A stretch of 64,000 nt of DNA from Thalassobacillus sp043497085 (GTDB taxonomy: Bacteria > Bacillota > Bacilli > Bacillales > Halobacillaceae). The position numbers and the translations under genes were made by a program. Under the pieces are notes generated by a model. That model saw only the letters and a list, made by a program, of their open reading frames with translations. It made no database searches and was not told the DNA's origin. Position 1 is the first letter of the stretch. Every line of letters begins with the position of its first letter. Location: assembly GCA_043497085.1 (NCBI GenBank), contig JBIEKI010000005.1; one strand, given 5' to 3'. Shown piece by piece: positions 16,469 to 25,121 of this stretch.

Positions 16469-18007
16469 TTATGATTTTCTAATATTGTGCTTCCAAGCCT
16501 GGTCTTTATCAATCATCCGCTTCGCAGCATAGATGAGCAGGAATTGTATGAAGATAATCGGCAGACCCATCAGACCTGAAATTACTTCTAATGGTGGTAA
16601 GCCACCGATACGCATCAATAGCAATGCCAGACCTGTGATGACAGCGGCGATCACGATACGCAGTGTTTTAGGTGGTTCAAATTTACTCATATCCCTCGTA
16701 CTCGTATAAGCCGCTACGGTATAAGTTGTAGAATCCAGTGTGGTGGTCAAGAAAATCAGTGCCACTATCATAAAGATGACAATAGCTATATTACCAAGAG
16801 GCAGTGTACCCAATATTTCTGGAATAGCTGCCATTCTGGCTTCATTTTCGACAAAATCCAAAATACCCATGTCCCCTTCAAGATAACGATGGACACCTAA
16901 TCCTCCAAGAACGCCGGTGGCAACCCAGGAAATTAACGTAGGGGCCAACAGATACGTAAGAATCATCTCTTTGATTGTTCGTCCCCTGGAAATTTTGGCT
17001 GCAAATACACTATGGAGCATAGCCCATGTAGCACTATAGGCAAACCAGAATACAGTATTGCTTTGAACATGGGAGGCTTTCCCTTGATGTACCGACTCCG
17101 TGTTCAATGAAAGATTAACATAATTAGATAATAGAAACGAAACACTATCTGAGAAATAGTTCAAGATAAATACGCCGGGACCAGCAACCAAAATAAAGAT
17201 AGCGAAAAAGCCAGCTATATACATATTCCATGTACTTAAGCGTTTGATCCCTTTCTCGATTCCTAAATAGGCACTTAGTGAAAATAAAAATACCCAGATG
17301 ATTGTAACTATGATGGTCATTGTGAATGACACTTCCATGCCTAACAAGTTGGATAAATTATGCGTAATAATTGGCGCACCAAGGCCTAATGTTACGGAAG
17401 CACCTGCCAGAATACTGATGAGGAATAAGATATCAAGGAACTTTCCTCCCCATCCATCTGTAAACTTATCACCAAAAATGTCACGGCATGCTTCTGAGAT
17501 ACGCATTAACGGACGTTTCTTCACATGAAGAATATAACCCATGGCTGGCGCAGCCATAACGAAGATAGCGAAAACCTGGAAGCCCCACAAGAACATACTG
17601 TAGGAATTCCCCCATAACAACGCTTCTGCTGATCCAGGGTCCACCCCTGCAGGCGGGTCATTCGCTACAGATGTCCATTGCAGCATTCCGGTCCGCATGA
17701 TTGTCGAACCGACACCCATTGCAATTAAAATGGATGCATATTCAAAGAGAGTGAACCGGGGTTTTTCTTTCGGATCCCCCAGTACGACTTGTCCATATTT
17801 AGAAAATGATAAGTACAGCCCTGCTGCTACTAAGAGAATTCCATACCAGAGATAACCCCAGCTGAATACTTCGACGATATAGTCAAAAATAGAGTTGAGT
17901 AACTCTAAGGACTCTTTTTCGTACAAAGCAAATGGAATACTGATAGCAATGATGACTAGTAATGCTGGAACAAATATTGAGTAGTCAATCAGCTTCTTCT
18001 TATTCAT
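16469..18007 (-). CDS. BCCT family transporter, divergent substrate site
   Basis: A 512-residue, 12-helix secondary transporter of the betaine/carnitine/choline family. The family's ISRGRTIKEM after helix 8 is intact, as are the N-terminal WGYLWYGI region and the long C-terminal helices. The helix 3 stretch reads GVGSTIMRTGMLQW instead of the usual GMGIG...W..AEP, and the helix 8 aromatic box is reduced to FAYSATWAMLHSVFAAK. The trimethylammonium site is therefore probably altered and the substrate may not be glycine betaine. It is a single gene with its own terminator. Import coupled to Na+ is the family norm. Confidence 0.88.
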   Translation of the reverse strand: MNKKKLIDYSIFVPALLVIIAISIPFALYEKESLELLNSIFDYIVEVFSWGYLWYGILLVAAGLYLSFSKYGQVVLGDPKEKPRFTLFEYASILIAMGVGSTIMRTGMLQWTSVANDPPAGVDPGSAEALLWGNSYSMFLWGFQVFAIFVMAAPAMGYILHVKKRPLMRISEACRDIFGDKFTDGWGGKFLDILFLISILAGASVTLGLGAPIITHNLSNLLGMEVSFTMTIIVTIIWVFLFSLSAYLGIEKGIKRLSTWNMYIAGFFAIFILVAGPGVFILNYFSDSVSFLLSNYVNLSLNTESVHQGKASHVQSNTVFWFAYSATWAMLHSVFAAKISRGRTIKEMILTYLLAPTLISWVATGVLGGLGVHRYLEGDMGILDFVENEARMAAIPEILGTLPLGNIAIVIFMIVALIFLTTTLDSTTYTVAAYTSTRDMSKFEPPKTLRIVIAAVITGLALLLMRIGGLPPLEVISGLMGLPIIFIQFLLIYAAKRMIDKDQAWKHNIRKS

Positions 18008-18220
18008 CGAATCCTCCTCTATTTTCCTTTGCCTCCTAATGGTTCCCTTATCCTAGTACCCTAAAACCAAAAAAATTAACGAAAAAGAAATATATGAAAT
18101 ATTCCATTTATAACCCCAAAAAAGTTGTGATTCCTTAGATGACTGCAATCATGAAAGATATTAATTTATATAACAAAGTCTTTAACTTATACTGGAGTAA
18201 ATAGTAAGTAAAGGATAGGG

Positions 18221-18652
18221 ATGAATAAAATGCTATATATATGGAATATTGAGGAAATTATAAAAGATACACTCCAGGAACACGATTTAGATATTAATTA
18301 TGAAGCGAACAAAAACCTGCCTGCACCAATGAGTTATAACGTATCGACTAATACGATCAGTTTCAATTATCTCGAAGTAAATGGGTATATCAGTAAAATT
18401 AAAATTAAGGAAACCGAAGAAAACTTTGTAAAAATTATGCTATGCCACGAAATCGGCTATTACCTGACCTTCAAGAAACACAAACACGATTTGAGGACAT
18501 TGATGTATGGAGAAGATGATGAAATTGCCGAACTAAAATCTGAAATAGAAACGAACGCCTGGGAATATGGAAGAAAGTTGGTCCCCGTAAATTTACTTGA
18601 ATCCTATGATAAAGTCAGGGAACTCAACGGAATGCTGATCAAGGGATTATAA
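18221..18652 (+). CDS. Protein with a degenerate zincin-like motif (ImmA/IrrE-like?)
   Basis: A 143-residue soluble protein. The stretch IMLCHEIGYYLTFKKHKHD near residue 80, followed about 35 residues later by SEIETNAWEYGRKLVP, resembles the HExxH helix and the downstream E-x-x-A-x-x-[FY] helix of small IrrE/ImmA peptidases. The second metal histidine is Tyr here (HEIGY), so catalytic activity is doubtful. There is a G-rich site AAAGGATAGGGATGA close to the first ATG, and a second ATG three codons later is possible. A terminator follows. It may be a regulatory or pseudo-enzyme form. Confidence 0.6.
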   Translation: MNKMLYIWNIEEIIKDTLQEHDLDINYEANKNLPAPMSYNVSTNTISFNYLEVNGYISKIKIKETEENFVKIMLCHEIGYYLTFKKHKHDLRTLMYGEDDEIAELKSEIETNAWEYGRKLVPVNLLESYDKVRELNGMLIKGL

Positions 18653-18670
18653 GGTTCCTGCCATTGAGCA

Positions 18671-18697
18671 GCCTCTCTAAAAGTGGAGAGGCTTTTT
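18671..18697 (+). terminator. Intrinsic terminator
   Basis: GCCTCTC and GAGAGGC pair around a short loop and are followed by TTTTT, 19 bases after the preceding stop codon. Confidence 0.85.
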
Positions 18698-18836
18698 CAA
18701 ATCTCCAAATAAGACTCAAAAAAGACTCACTTGTAAAAGATACGCCTCTAGACCTAGATGAATTTATACCTGAAGCCGTTATTTATTCTCCCTAAGATAT
18801 CTATAATGAAGATAGATGATTAAAGGAGCGATGTTT

Positions 18837-19562
18837 ATGAAAAAGGGGCTATTGTTATCCGTAGCAGTGGTGAGTGCTGGAATCCTGTTGTTCACCGGTT
18901 ATCAAATGGTGGGGGCTAAAGAAGGAAAAAGTACACAAGTGGTAGAACGAGATGACGCAGAAGCTTTGACTGTTGATTTGGATATGGGGGTTGGAAACCT
19001 GAACGTTTCACCAGGTTCAAAGAACTGGCTGGAAGGTCAATTCGAATACGATAATTCAAAGAAAGAAGCTGTCGTCTCCTACAGGCGAAGTGGGAAAGAA
19101 GGTCATATTGAAATCAGCGAAAAACGGAAATGGTTCCAGGTGAATATATTTGGGTTCAATAAGAAAAGTGATTGGAACATACAATTGAACGAAGAAGTCC
19201 CAACTGACCTTAATGTAGAAACCGGCGTCTCCGATTCCTACTTGGATTTACGTGAGTTAAACTTAACAGATTTGGATATTGATACTGGCGTCGGAGACGT
19301 CACATTGGATCTTTCCGGGGAAAGAAAAGAAAGCTTTCACACAAGTATCGATTCCGGGGTCGGTGAAAACAAAATTTACCTTCCTAAGGAAATCGGAGTC
19401 ATACTTAAAGTAGACAAAGGCGTAGGTGATTTGAACATCGAAGACTTCATCGTCAAAGGTGACGGTACCTATGTGAATGAAGCTTATGAAAATGGAGCAG
19501 ATGTAGTTATGGAGATTGATATAGATATGGGAGTTGGAGACATCACTTTAGAGGTGAAGTAA
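18837..19562 (+). CDS. Exported toast-rack (DUF2154-like) repeat protein
   Basis: A 241-residue protein with an N-terminal signal/anchor (MKKGLLLSVAVVSAGILLF) and then a beta-solenoid-like domain. The motif D-x-G-V-G-[DN] recurs about every 20-25 residues (DMGVGNLNV, DTGVGDVTL, DSGVGENKI, DKGVGDLNI, DMGVGDITL). This is the toast_rack_N pattern shared with LiaF/YvlB-type envelope-stress proteins. It is probably displayed outside the membrane. ATG at 18837 is 8 bases after AAAGGAG, while the ATG at 18831 is too close. A terminator follows. No regulator gene is adjacent. Confidence 0.78.
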   Translation: MKKGLLLSVAVVSAGILLFTGYQMVGAKEGKSTQVVERDDAEALTVDLDMGVGNLNVSPGSKNWLEGQFEYDNSKKEAVVSYRRSGKEGHIEISEKRKWFQVNIFGFNKKSDWNIQLNEEVPTDLNVETGVSDSYLDLRELNLTDLDIDTGVGDVTLDLSGERKESFHTSIDSGVGENKIYLPKEIGVILKVDKGVGDLNIEDFIVKGDGTYVNEAYENGADVVMEIDIDMGVGDITLEVK

Positions 19563-19568
19563 TAGTAA

Positions 19569-19598
19569 GGGAACTTCCAGCGTGTAGAAGTTCCCTTT
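19569..19598 (+). terminator. Intrinsic terminator after the toast-rack gene
   Basis: GGGAACTTC pairs with GAAGTTCCC, followed by TTTC, 7 bases after the stop codon. Confidence 0.7.
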
Positions 19599-19667
19599 CG
19601 TATAGCTATTAATATAAGAAGAATAGTATAAGTTCGTCTATAAAAAGAGTCAGCTCAGCTCTCCGGT

Positions 19668-20264
19668 CTATTGATCGTAGAGCTTTTCTCTTTGATTTGG
19701 AATACTCGTATCCAATACCGTGATTTTTCTCTTTCCACTGATTAAGCTTCTTAATCGCGAATCCTCTTTTCTCGCCCTCCAAATGATTTGCGAAAAGTTT
19801 TCAGGGGTGAAATTGTAGTGATCGATCAGATATTGCTCAAATGCTTCGTGATCCACCTGATTGTTATGCTCCTTCGCGTAGTTAATTAAAATACGGGTCA
19901 ATTCCTTATAACTCATGCGTTTTGTTCCATCCTCGGAAACTGCCTCTGGATCTGTCGGAAGAATATAATCATTTTTTGCCACTGCATTTGGTAAATGATC
20001 GTTGGTTTTGTGTGTCTCTTTTTCTACTACTTTCTCTTCAGGAATATATGAATTCATTTCTTTCAAATCGTTATCAGCTTCGTCAAAAGTAGCTATAACG
20101 GTAGCAGGATCGTCGCCGCTCCCCCTTTTCTCCTCCAGCCGCTCCAGTCGGGCGATCAGTTCCTGCTGTTCTTTGGTCAGCTGATTCAGCATTTCCCGAA
20201 GCTGCTTTTTCTCCTCCTGGATATCCTCTAACCGCATGTATATAGCTTTGCTCAGCGTAAACAT
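19668..20264 (-). CDS. Coiled-coil protein with Rok-like C-terminal winged helix (candidate)
   Basis: A 198-residue soluble protein. Residues about 9-48 form a coiled coil (LEDIQEEKKQLREMLNQLTK). A charged flexible linker (50-115) follows, then a compact C-terminal domain (about 118-180) with MSYKELTRILINYAKEHNNQ and FSQIIWRARKEDSRLRSLIS. This layout of N-terminal oligomerisation coil, linker and DNA-binding winged helix resembles Rok, the Bacillus xenogeneic silencer of A+T-rich DNA, and Rok-like relatives. The match is by architecture, not by a diagnostic motif. The start follows AGGAGGG at a long spacing. Confidence 0.5.
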   Translation of the reverse strand: MFTLSKAIYMRLEDIQEEKKQLREMLNQLTKEQQELIARLERLEEKRGSGDDPATVIATFDEADNDLKEMNSYIPEEKVVEKETHKTNDHLPNAVAKNDYILPTDPEAVSEDGTKRMSYKELTRILINYAKEHNNQVDHEAFEQYLIDHYNFTPENFSQIIWRARKEDSRLRSLISGKRKITVLDTSIPNQREKLYDQ

Positions 20265-20458
20265 GGTAAGGCACCCTCCTTTAATAGGAATGATTATAGT
20301 TATAATAGCATACGAAAAAGGCGGGTTATTAGATAACTGCCCGCCTTATTGAAAAATGATAGAAAAGTTGCTGTTATTATCCAGTGTTTAAGTAGGTGAA
20401 AATCACTTTAAAGAAAACTGTCTCATGCAGCCAAAGGTACGGAATATTTGAATCCCAC

Positions 20459-21184
20459 CTATGCTTGAGAACCATAAATGGCTAAATCCTGATAGTCCAA
20501 TACGAACATATAGCCATTCCATTTTAATCTATTTTGAATAGTGCCTAAAGAATCTGCATGATATGTTCCAGCAATCTGCTGATAAGCAATGAGATCATAC
20601 ATATCATCAAATGCAAAATCAATTGGATATAAGCCGCTTATGGGATCTACCCATCCACTGACAGGCTTCCTCAGTTTCCCATTTGCATCGTAAATTTCAT
20701 TTAAGTAACCCGGATCTCTCAATGATAAATCGATCAGATACCTTGTATTATTCCTTTTACTTAATACTTCGACCTTGTAATTATCTTTGTAAGTAACATC
20801 ATAGGTATACGCCTGGTTAAACGCATCAGAGTCGAACAATAAACGGGCTTCGTTATTTACAAAAGAGTATATATAGTCATTTGTCGTTCCACCACTGCCA
20901 CCTGTAGGAATGGAAATCAAAATGTCATTGATTCCATCACCGGTAAAATCCCCTAAAAACAGTATGGGGTCATAACCCATATTTTCCTTCAAGGGAATAC
21001 TGACAGAAACTCCTGTCGCTCCATCGCGGATGCCGAGTGTCATATTTTGGATTATGGAAACATCTGACTCTCTATAACCGGTCACGTATACCATATCAGG
21101 GATATTGTCCCCATTCACATCGCCAGTAGCAGAAGCAACAACCCCAGATATCCTCATGTTTGGGTGAAAATAATATCTATTCAT
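20459..21184 (-). CDS. FG-GAP/VCBS-repeat calcium-binding-like protein
   Basis: A 241-residue protein containing two Ca2+-loop repeats, GDVNGDNIPDMVYVTG (about 20-36) and GDFTGDGINDILISIP (about 75-91). They have the DxNGDxxxD pattern of FG-GAP/VCBS propeller blades. A third degenerate blade ends DFAFDDMYDLIAYQQ. No signal peptide or membrane anchor is visible, unusual for this fold, so it may act inside the mother cell or spore; related Bacillaceae proteins also lack signals. ATG at 21184 follows GGGAG at 6 bases. Function is unknown. Confidence 0.7.
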   Translation of the reverse strand: MNRYYFHPNMRISGVVASATGDVNGDNIPDMVYVTGYRESDVSIIQNMTLGIRDGATGVSVSIPLKENMGYDPILFLGDFTGDGINDILISIPTGGSGGTTNDYIYSFVNNEARLLFDSDAFNQAYTYDVTYKDNYKVEVLSKRNNTRYLIDLSLRDPGYLNEIYDANGKLRKPVSGWVDPISGLYPIDFAFDDMYDLIAYQQIAGTYHADSLGTIQNRLKWNGYMFVLDYQDLAIYGSQA

Positions 21185-21311
21185 ATTAGGCTCCCTGCAT
21201 AAATTAAATTGATGCAATAACCTATGCACGCAACTGCATTCCTGTTCACCAGTTCATACAGGCACTTAAATTCTCTAAAGGTTATACAATAGAGTGGAAG
21301 GAGTGTCATCT

Positions 21312-21536
21312 ATGCCTTGGTTGCAGAAAGTTCAATACTTATATGGTCAGCCGATAGGAGTCTCATTTGTAGATGGAACAGGAACTTCAGGAATTTTATG
21401 TGGGGTTTCTGATGAAAAACTTCTCGTTATGCAATACCTCTATCAGGCTCAATTTGCGTTAATGCAGTATGACTTGTTTATGATACAGGATATCCATGGG
21501 TTTCCACTCTGTCCTGATCAACAGCCACTCTATTAA
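21312..21536 (+). CDS. Small protein of unknown function (74 aa)
   Basis: A 74-residue protein starting MPWLQKVQYLYGQPIGVSF. The ATG is 8 bases after GGAG. The sequence is rich in Tyr, Gln and Leu with a beta-prone centre (GTSGILCGVSDEKLLVMQYL), suggesting a small SH3/Sm-like barrel. Tyr/Gln-rich small proteins of this kind are often spore-associated in Bacillus, but that is only a suggestion. It is transcribed divergently from the VCBS-repeat gene with 127 bases between them. Confidence 0.55.
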   Translation: MPWLQKVQYLYGQPIGVSFVDGTGTSGILCGVSDEKLLVMQYLYQAQFALMQYDLFMIQDIHGFPLCPDQQPLY

Positions 21537-21679
21537 TAAACAAATTTTAAAAAGAAAGCTGAGTAATCAATAGTCGAGTAAAAATGATCCCATGATATAG
21601 AAGATAGTTAAACTATTTTTAAATCATGGGATCTGATTGTTGAGGGAAAGAAACATATTCCGCGTTTTGACAGGCTCTC

Positions 21680-22204
21680 TTATCCTCTATATTTTATCGT
21701 CAACCCTTTTAGGAAATTCCGTGCGTACTTATCTCCACACTCTTTATAATTCTTGTGCCCTTCTTTTCTTAATAACGCGCTTAATTCACCTTTTGTTATC
21801 GTGACCCCGGCTTCATCTAAAATATCAATGATATCCTCACTTGTTAATTTCAGTGCTATTTTCACTTTTTTCAGCATGACGTTATTGACACTTGCATGAT
21901 TCTTTATAGACCGATCCGGTTTATTCGGCTGGCCGGGTTTTGGTTCCTGCGGGCCTCTTTTGAAAGTAATCAAGCCATTTAAAAATGACTCCAGCATGCT
22001 ATTCGTGCATTTTATATGGTCTTCATGCTCAACTGCATCCTCATCGTCATTTTCATCCTCGTAACTGTCATCTGATTTTGTAAGTACCTTTAACACTTCT
22101 TCTTTGGTCAAGTCAACGCCACCAAGTTTAAATATTTCTACCATATCTTGATCTTTTATATCCAGCGCATATCTTAATCTAATTAATATATCATTATTAT
22201 CCAT
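21680..22204 (-). CDS. DUF1456 (YehS-like) family protein
   Basis: A 174-residue soluble protein with two copies of the roughly 60-residue DUF1456 helical repeat. The first begins NNDILIRLRYALDIKDQDMV and the second NNVMLKKVKIALKLTSEDII, each followed by an acidic E-I-F/D-I-L-x-x-x-G-V-x-[LI]-[TK] stretch and a helix ending FL.GL. An acidic linker (DDSYEDENDDEDAVEHEDH) separates them. E. coli YehS is the type member; its role is unknown. It is a single gene. Confidence 0.85.
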   Translation of the reverse strand: MDNNDILIRLRYALDIKDQDMVEIFKLGGVDLTKEEVLKVLTKSDDSYEDENDDEDAVEHEDHIKCTNSMLESFLNGLITFKRGPQEPKPGQPNKPDRSIKNHASVNNVMLKKVKIALKLTSEDIIDILDEAGVTITKGELSALLRKEGHKNYKECGDKYARNFLKGLTIKYRG

Positions 22205-22354
22205 TTATAAACCTCCAATATTATTTAACCAATAAATAATCACATACTTGATAAGAAGCCCTCTTCTGTAATATGGCCAATTGTCACGGATATTTTTACT
22301 AAGGATTTTATTTCAATTAATGACAAAAGATAATTGTAAGAAGGAGGGTATCAA

Positions 22355-22519
22355 ATGAAACGAAAAGCATTAAGAGATGGTGCATTAACTAACAATCAGA
22401 CACCTACAGAAAGCCTGCCTGAAAGAGAAAGCAAGGAGACATTTACAGATGTAGATGCTGCCAAAGCCCAGGAAAGAGCAAAAATAGCCGACCGGGAAGA
22501 GCTTGAAGGAAAGAAATAA
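22355..22519 (+). CDS. Small hydrophilic protein (54 aa)
   Basis: A 54-residue protein starting MKRKALRDGALTNN, with AAGGAGGG placed 7 bases before the ATG. It is highly charged and likely disordered, with a helix-prone Ala/Glu/Arg end (AKAQERAKIADREELEGKK). Small charged proteins with such strong initiation sites are frequently spore- or stress-associated in Bacillaceae; no family motif is certain. It is oriented opposite to both neighbours. Confidence 0.6.
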   Translation: MKRKALRDGALTNNQTPTESLPERESKETFTDVDAAKAQERAKIADREELEGKK

Positions 22520-22582
22520 TAACGAAAGCGCAAGCTCCTTGCTCACCCATTAAGTTTTACAAATAGTATCTCTTATTCAACT

Positions 22583-22622
22583 AAGAAAAAGCAGGAACCC
22601 TTTAGCGGCTACCTGCTTCTTC
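22583..22622 (-). terminator. Terminator of rlmD
   Basis: AAGCAGG and CCTGCTT pair on the minus strand, followed by TTTTC. The structure overlaps the rlmD stop codon region. Confidence 0.75.
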
Positions 22623-24074
22623 TTTTAATACTAATTTTGCAACTGCTTCAACATGGTGTGTCTGAGGGAACATGTCCACCGGCTGTATACCTTCAACCTT
22701 ATACCCATTATTCACCAGGTATTTCATATCCCGTGCTTGCGTCTCGGGGTTACAGGATACATATACTACCCGTTTCGGACGCAGCTTCACTATGCTGGAT
22801 AAGAACGCTTCGTCACTTCCGCTTCGCGGCGGATCCATAATGACCACGTCAGCTTTCTCACCCCGCGCTGCCATTTGCACCATGAACTCCCCGGCGTCTC
22901 CCTGATAAAACCTGGCATTCTTCACGCCGTTGCGTTTGGAATTGCGGATGGCGTCGCGAACTGCATCCTTATTCAACTCCACGCCAATAACCTTTCCGGC
23001 TTTCTGGCTGGCAATCAGACTAATGGTACCGATTCCGCAGTAAGCATCCACCACGGTTTCCTTTCCAGTCAGCTCTGCCATTTCAATCGCCTTGCCATAT
23101 AACTTTTCCGTCTGGGCCGGGTTAATCTGATAGAAAGATTTCGCCGAGATCTCAAACTTCATTCCACAGAGGGTATCCGTTATCGTCCCCTTGCCAAACA
23201 GCACTTTTTCCTGATCGCCGAGAATCATACTGGTGTCCCGATTATTTACGTTCATCAGAAGCGTTGTGATTTCTGGATGAGCCTTTCGCAAGGCTTTGAC
23301 AAAATTATTCTTGCCCTTGAACACAGGTGAGGCGACTACAAGCACCACCATGATCTCACCGCTGACTTTGCCGACCTTTACCAGTACGTGCCGTAGGAAG
23401 CCCTGGCCGGTGTCTTCGTTGTACGGCTGCATTTTAGAGGACTTAAGCATGCCCTTGATGGTTTGCACAATCTCATCCGCTTTTGGATCATGAATGAGAC
23501 ACCGCTCCATCGGTATGATCTGATGGGTGTTCTGGGCGTACAGCCCGCCAATGACCTGCCGCTCCTTATTCAGACCGAATGTCGTATGACTCTTGTTCCG
23601 GTAATCATAAGGGTCGTCCATAGTCAAAATAGATTCCGGCTTTCCGAACGGCTCCATGAGGGCATCTACGGTTTCCTGCTTAAAACGCATTTGTGCCTGC
23701 TCGTTCATATGCTGCAGCTGACATCCCCCGCAAGCGTAGTAATACTCGCACGGTGGCGTGATACGGTCTTTAGACGGTTTGATCACCCGCTTCAGCTCGG
23801 CGTTAACATATCGCCCTCTTTGGGAAACGATCACTTCAGCCTTTTCACCAGGCATCAGATGTGCTACCTCCAGCCTTTTCCCTTCCCACTGGACAATGCC
23901 TTTGCCCTCATTGGTAAGACCTGAGCAGGTCACCTCCGCGGTTATGGTTTTCTTTTTGCCTTTAGGTTTCCCACCCGTTTGATTCCGCGACGAATTAGGT
24001 TTTATATTCTGTTTTTTTGATCGATCAGTTTTTTTTCCCGATTTTCTATATCCGCTGTTCTTACGTTTTTTCAT
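22602..24074 (-). CDS. rlmD: 23S rRNA (uracil-C5)-methyltransferase RlmD/RlmCD type
   Basis: A 490-residue SAM-dependent enzyme that methylates uracil C5 in 23S rRNA. It has a basic, probably disordered N-terminus (KKRKNSGYRKSGKKTDRSKK), a TRAM domain (about 48-105), and a 4Fe-4S cysteine set with PCEYYYACGGCQLQHM plus RCLIHDP. The Rossmann methyltransferase contains VVDAYCGIGTISL, MDPPRSGSDE and the catalytic cysteine region VVYVSCNPETQARD. In B. subtilis the homologous enzyme (RlmCD) modifies both U747 and U1939. ATG at 24074 is taken after GGGAAG; a GTG two codons upstream is also possible. Confidence 0.93.
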   Translation of the reverse strand: MKKRKNSGYRKSGKKTDRSKKQNIKPNSSRNQTGGKPKGKKKTITAEVTCSGLTNEGKGIVQWEGKRLEVAHLMPGEKAEVIVSQRGRYVNAELKRVIKPSKDRITPPCEYYYACGGCQLQHMNEQAQMRFKQETVDALMEPFGKPESILTMDDPYDYRNKSHTTFGLNKERQVIGGLYAQNTHQIIPMERCLIHDPKADEIVQTIKGMLKSSKMQPYNEDTGQGFLRHVLVKVGKVSGEIMVVLVVASPVFKGKNNFVKALRKAHPEITTLLMNVNNRDTSMILGDQEKVLFGKGTITDTLCGMKFEISAKSFYQINPAQTEKLYGKAIEMAELTGKETVVDAYCGIGTISLIASQKAGKVIGVELNKDAVRDAIRNSKRNGVKNARFYQGDAGEFMVQMAARGEKADVVIMDPPRSGSDEAFLSSIVKLRPKRVVYVSCNPETQARDMKYLVNNGYKVEGIQPVDMFPQTHHVEAVAKLVLKEEAGSR

Positions 24075-24276
24075 AGGCACTTCCCATCTTTCTTCATCCT
24101 TGACACTCCATTATATACTACCTAAGGCCGGCAGGTAAATGGCACCTCTCCCCCACTAGAGAGTTGATCAAAGTGTAACCAGTCACCAGGATAATGCATG
24201 CTTATAAAGGACAAAGCACCATCTTTATAATAATGAATAGGCTAATGATGGTACTTTGTATGAAAGGAGCAGAACA

Positions 24277-25035
24277 ATGTATTACAATCCAAAGTTTTCT
24301 GCTGACCAACTGGCATGGAAAGCCATGAAATACGATATGAAGGCAAACTATTATAAGTATTCTAACCCTGAGAAACATATTTATTATTATCAAAAACACC
24401 TTGCATGTATGCAGCAATTAATGCATAACCGCCAGGAGGGGGCGATGAGCATGGGCGGAAATTCGATGGTCCGCGTGTTGCATGCTTCTCCAAACGCACC
24501 TGCAGTAGACGTGTATGCGAACGGACAAAGGATACTGCAGAATGTTTCTTTTAAACAAACCAGTGACTATTTAAATGTTCCCGCCGGCCAATATCAAATT
24601 GAAATTTACCCTGCCGGTCAAACGACACAGCCTGTGTTAACACAAATGGTTGAAACAGAGCCCAACAATATGTATACCGTTGCCGCTGCCAATACAGTAG
24701 ATAATCTACGACTAATTCCAGTAGTGGATAGTGAAAGCATGGCACCAAGAAAGGCTAAGGTGCGGTTCTGGCATTTATCTCCTAATGCCCCAGCTGTGGA
24801 TATTGCTGTAAAAGGCGGTGATGTCCTGTTCCGCAATGTTTCATTCGGAAGAGCGACCCGTTACATCCAATTACCACCGACAACTGTCGATCTTGAAGTC
24901 CGGGTTGCTGGTACGGACAATGTAGCACTGACGATTCCAGGTGTAACGTTAAATCCGAATCAAGTGTACACAGCAGTAGCTGTAGGGCTTGCCGGAGAGC
25001 AGCCGCCGCTGGAGGCCATCTTTTTACAACCTTGA
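24277..25035 (+). CDS. DUF4397 tandem-domain protein
   Basis: A 252-residue protein. After a helical 55-residue N-terminal part (MYYNPKFSADQLAWKAMKYD) come two DUF4397 domains with the recurring HASPNAPAVDVYANGQ/HLSPNAPAVDIAVKGG opening and NVSF...Y..[VL]P core (about 72-150 and 162-245). DUF4397 is usually extracellular, but no signal peptide or anchor is seen. With the Tyr-rich N-terminus this could be a spore surface protein (inference). ATG at 24277 is 7 bases after AAAGGAG. A terminator follows directly. Confidence 0.82.
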   Translation: MYYNPKFSADQLAWKAMKYDMKANYYKYSNPEKHIYYYQKHLACMQQLMHNRQEGAMSMGGNSMVRVLHASPNAPAVDVYANGQRILQNVSFKQTSDYLNVPAGQYQIEIYPAGQTTQPVLTQMVETEPNNMYTVAAANTVDNLRLIPVVDSESMAPRKAKVRFWHLSPNAPAVDIAVKGGDVLFRNVSFGRATRYIQLPPTTVDLEVRVAGTDNVALTIPGVTLNPNQVYTAVAVGLAGEQPPLEAIFLQP

Positions 25036-25045
25036 ATTAAAGCGA

Positions 25046-25076
25046 GAAAAGCAGGCCTGTAATGGGCCTGCTTTTC
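25046..25076. terminator. Bidirectional terminator
   Basis: GAAAAGCAGGCC and GGCCTGCTTTTC form a long stem between the convergent DUF4397 and katG genes. Confidence 0.85.
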
Positions 25077-25121
25077 AGCTAATTAATCTAAATCTTTACC
25101 CCGCAGGGAGAAAGATCTCAT

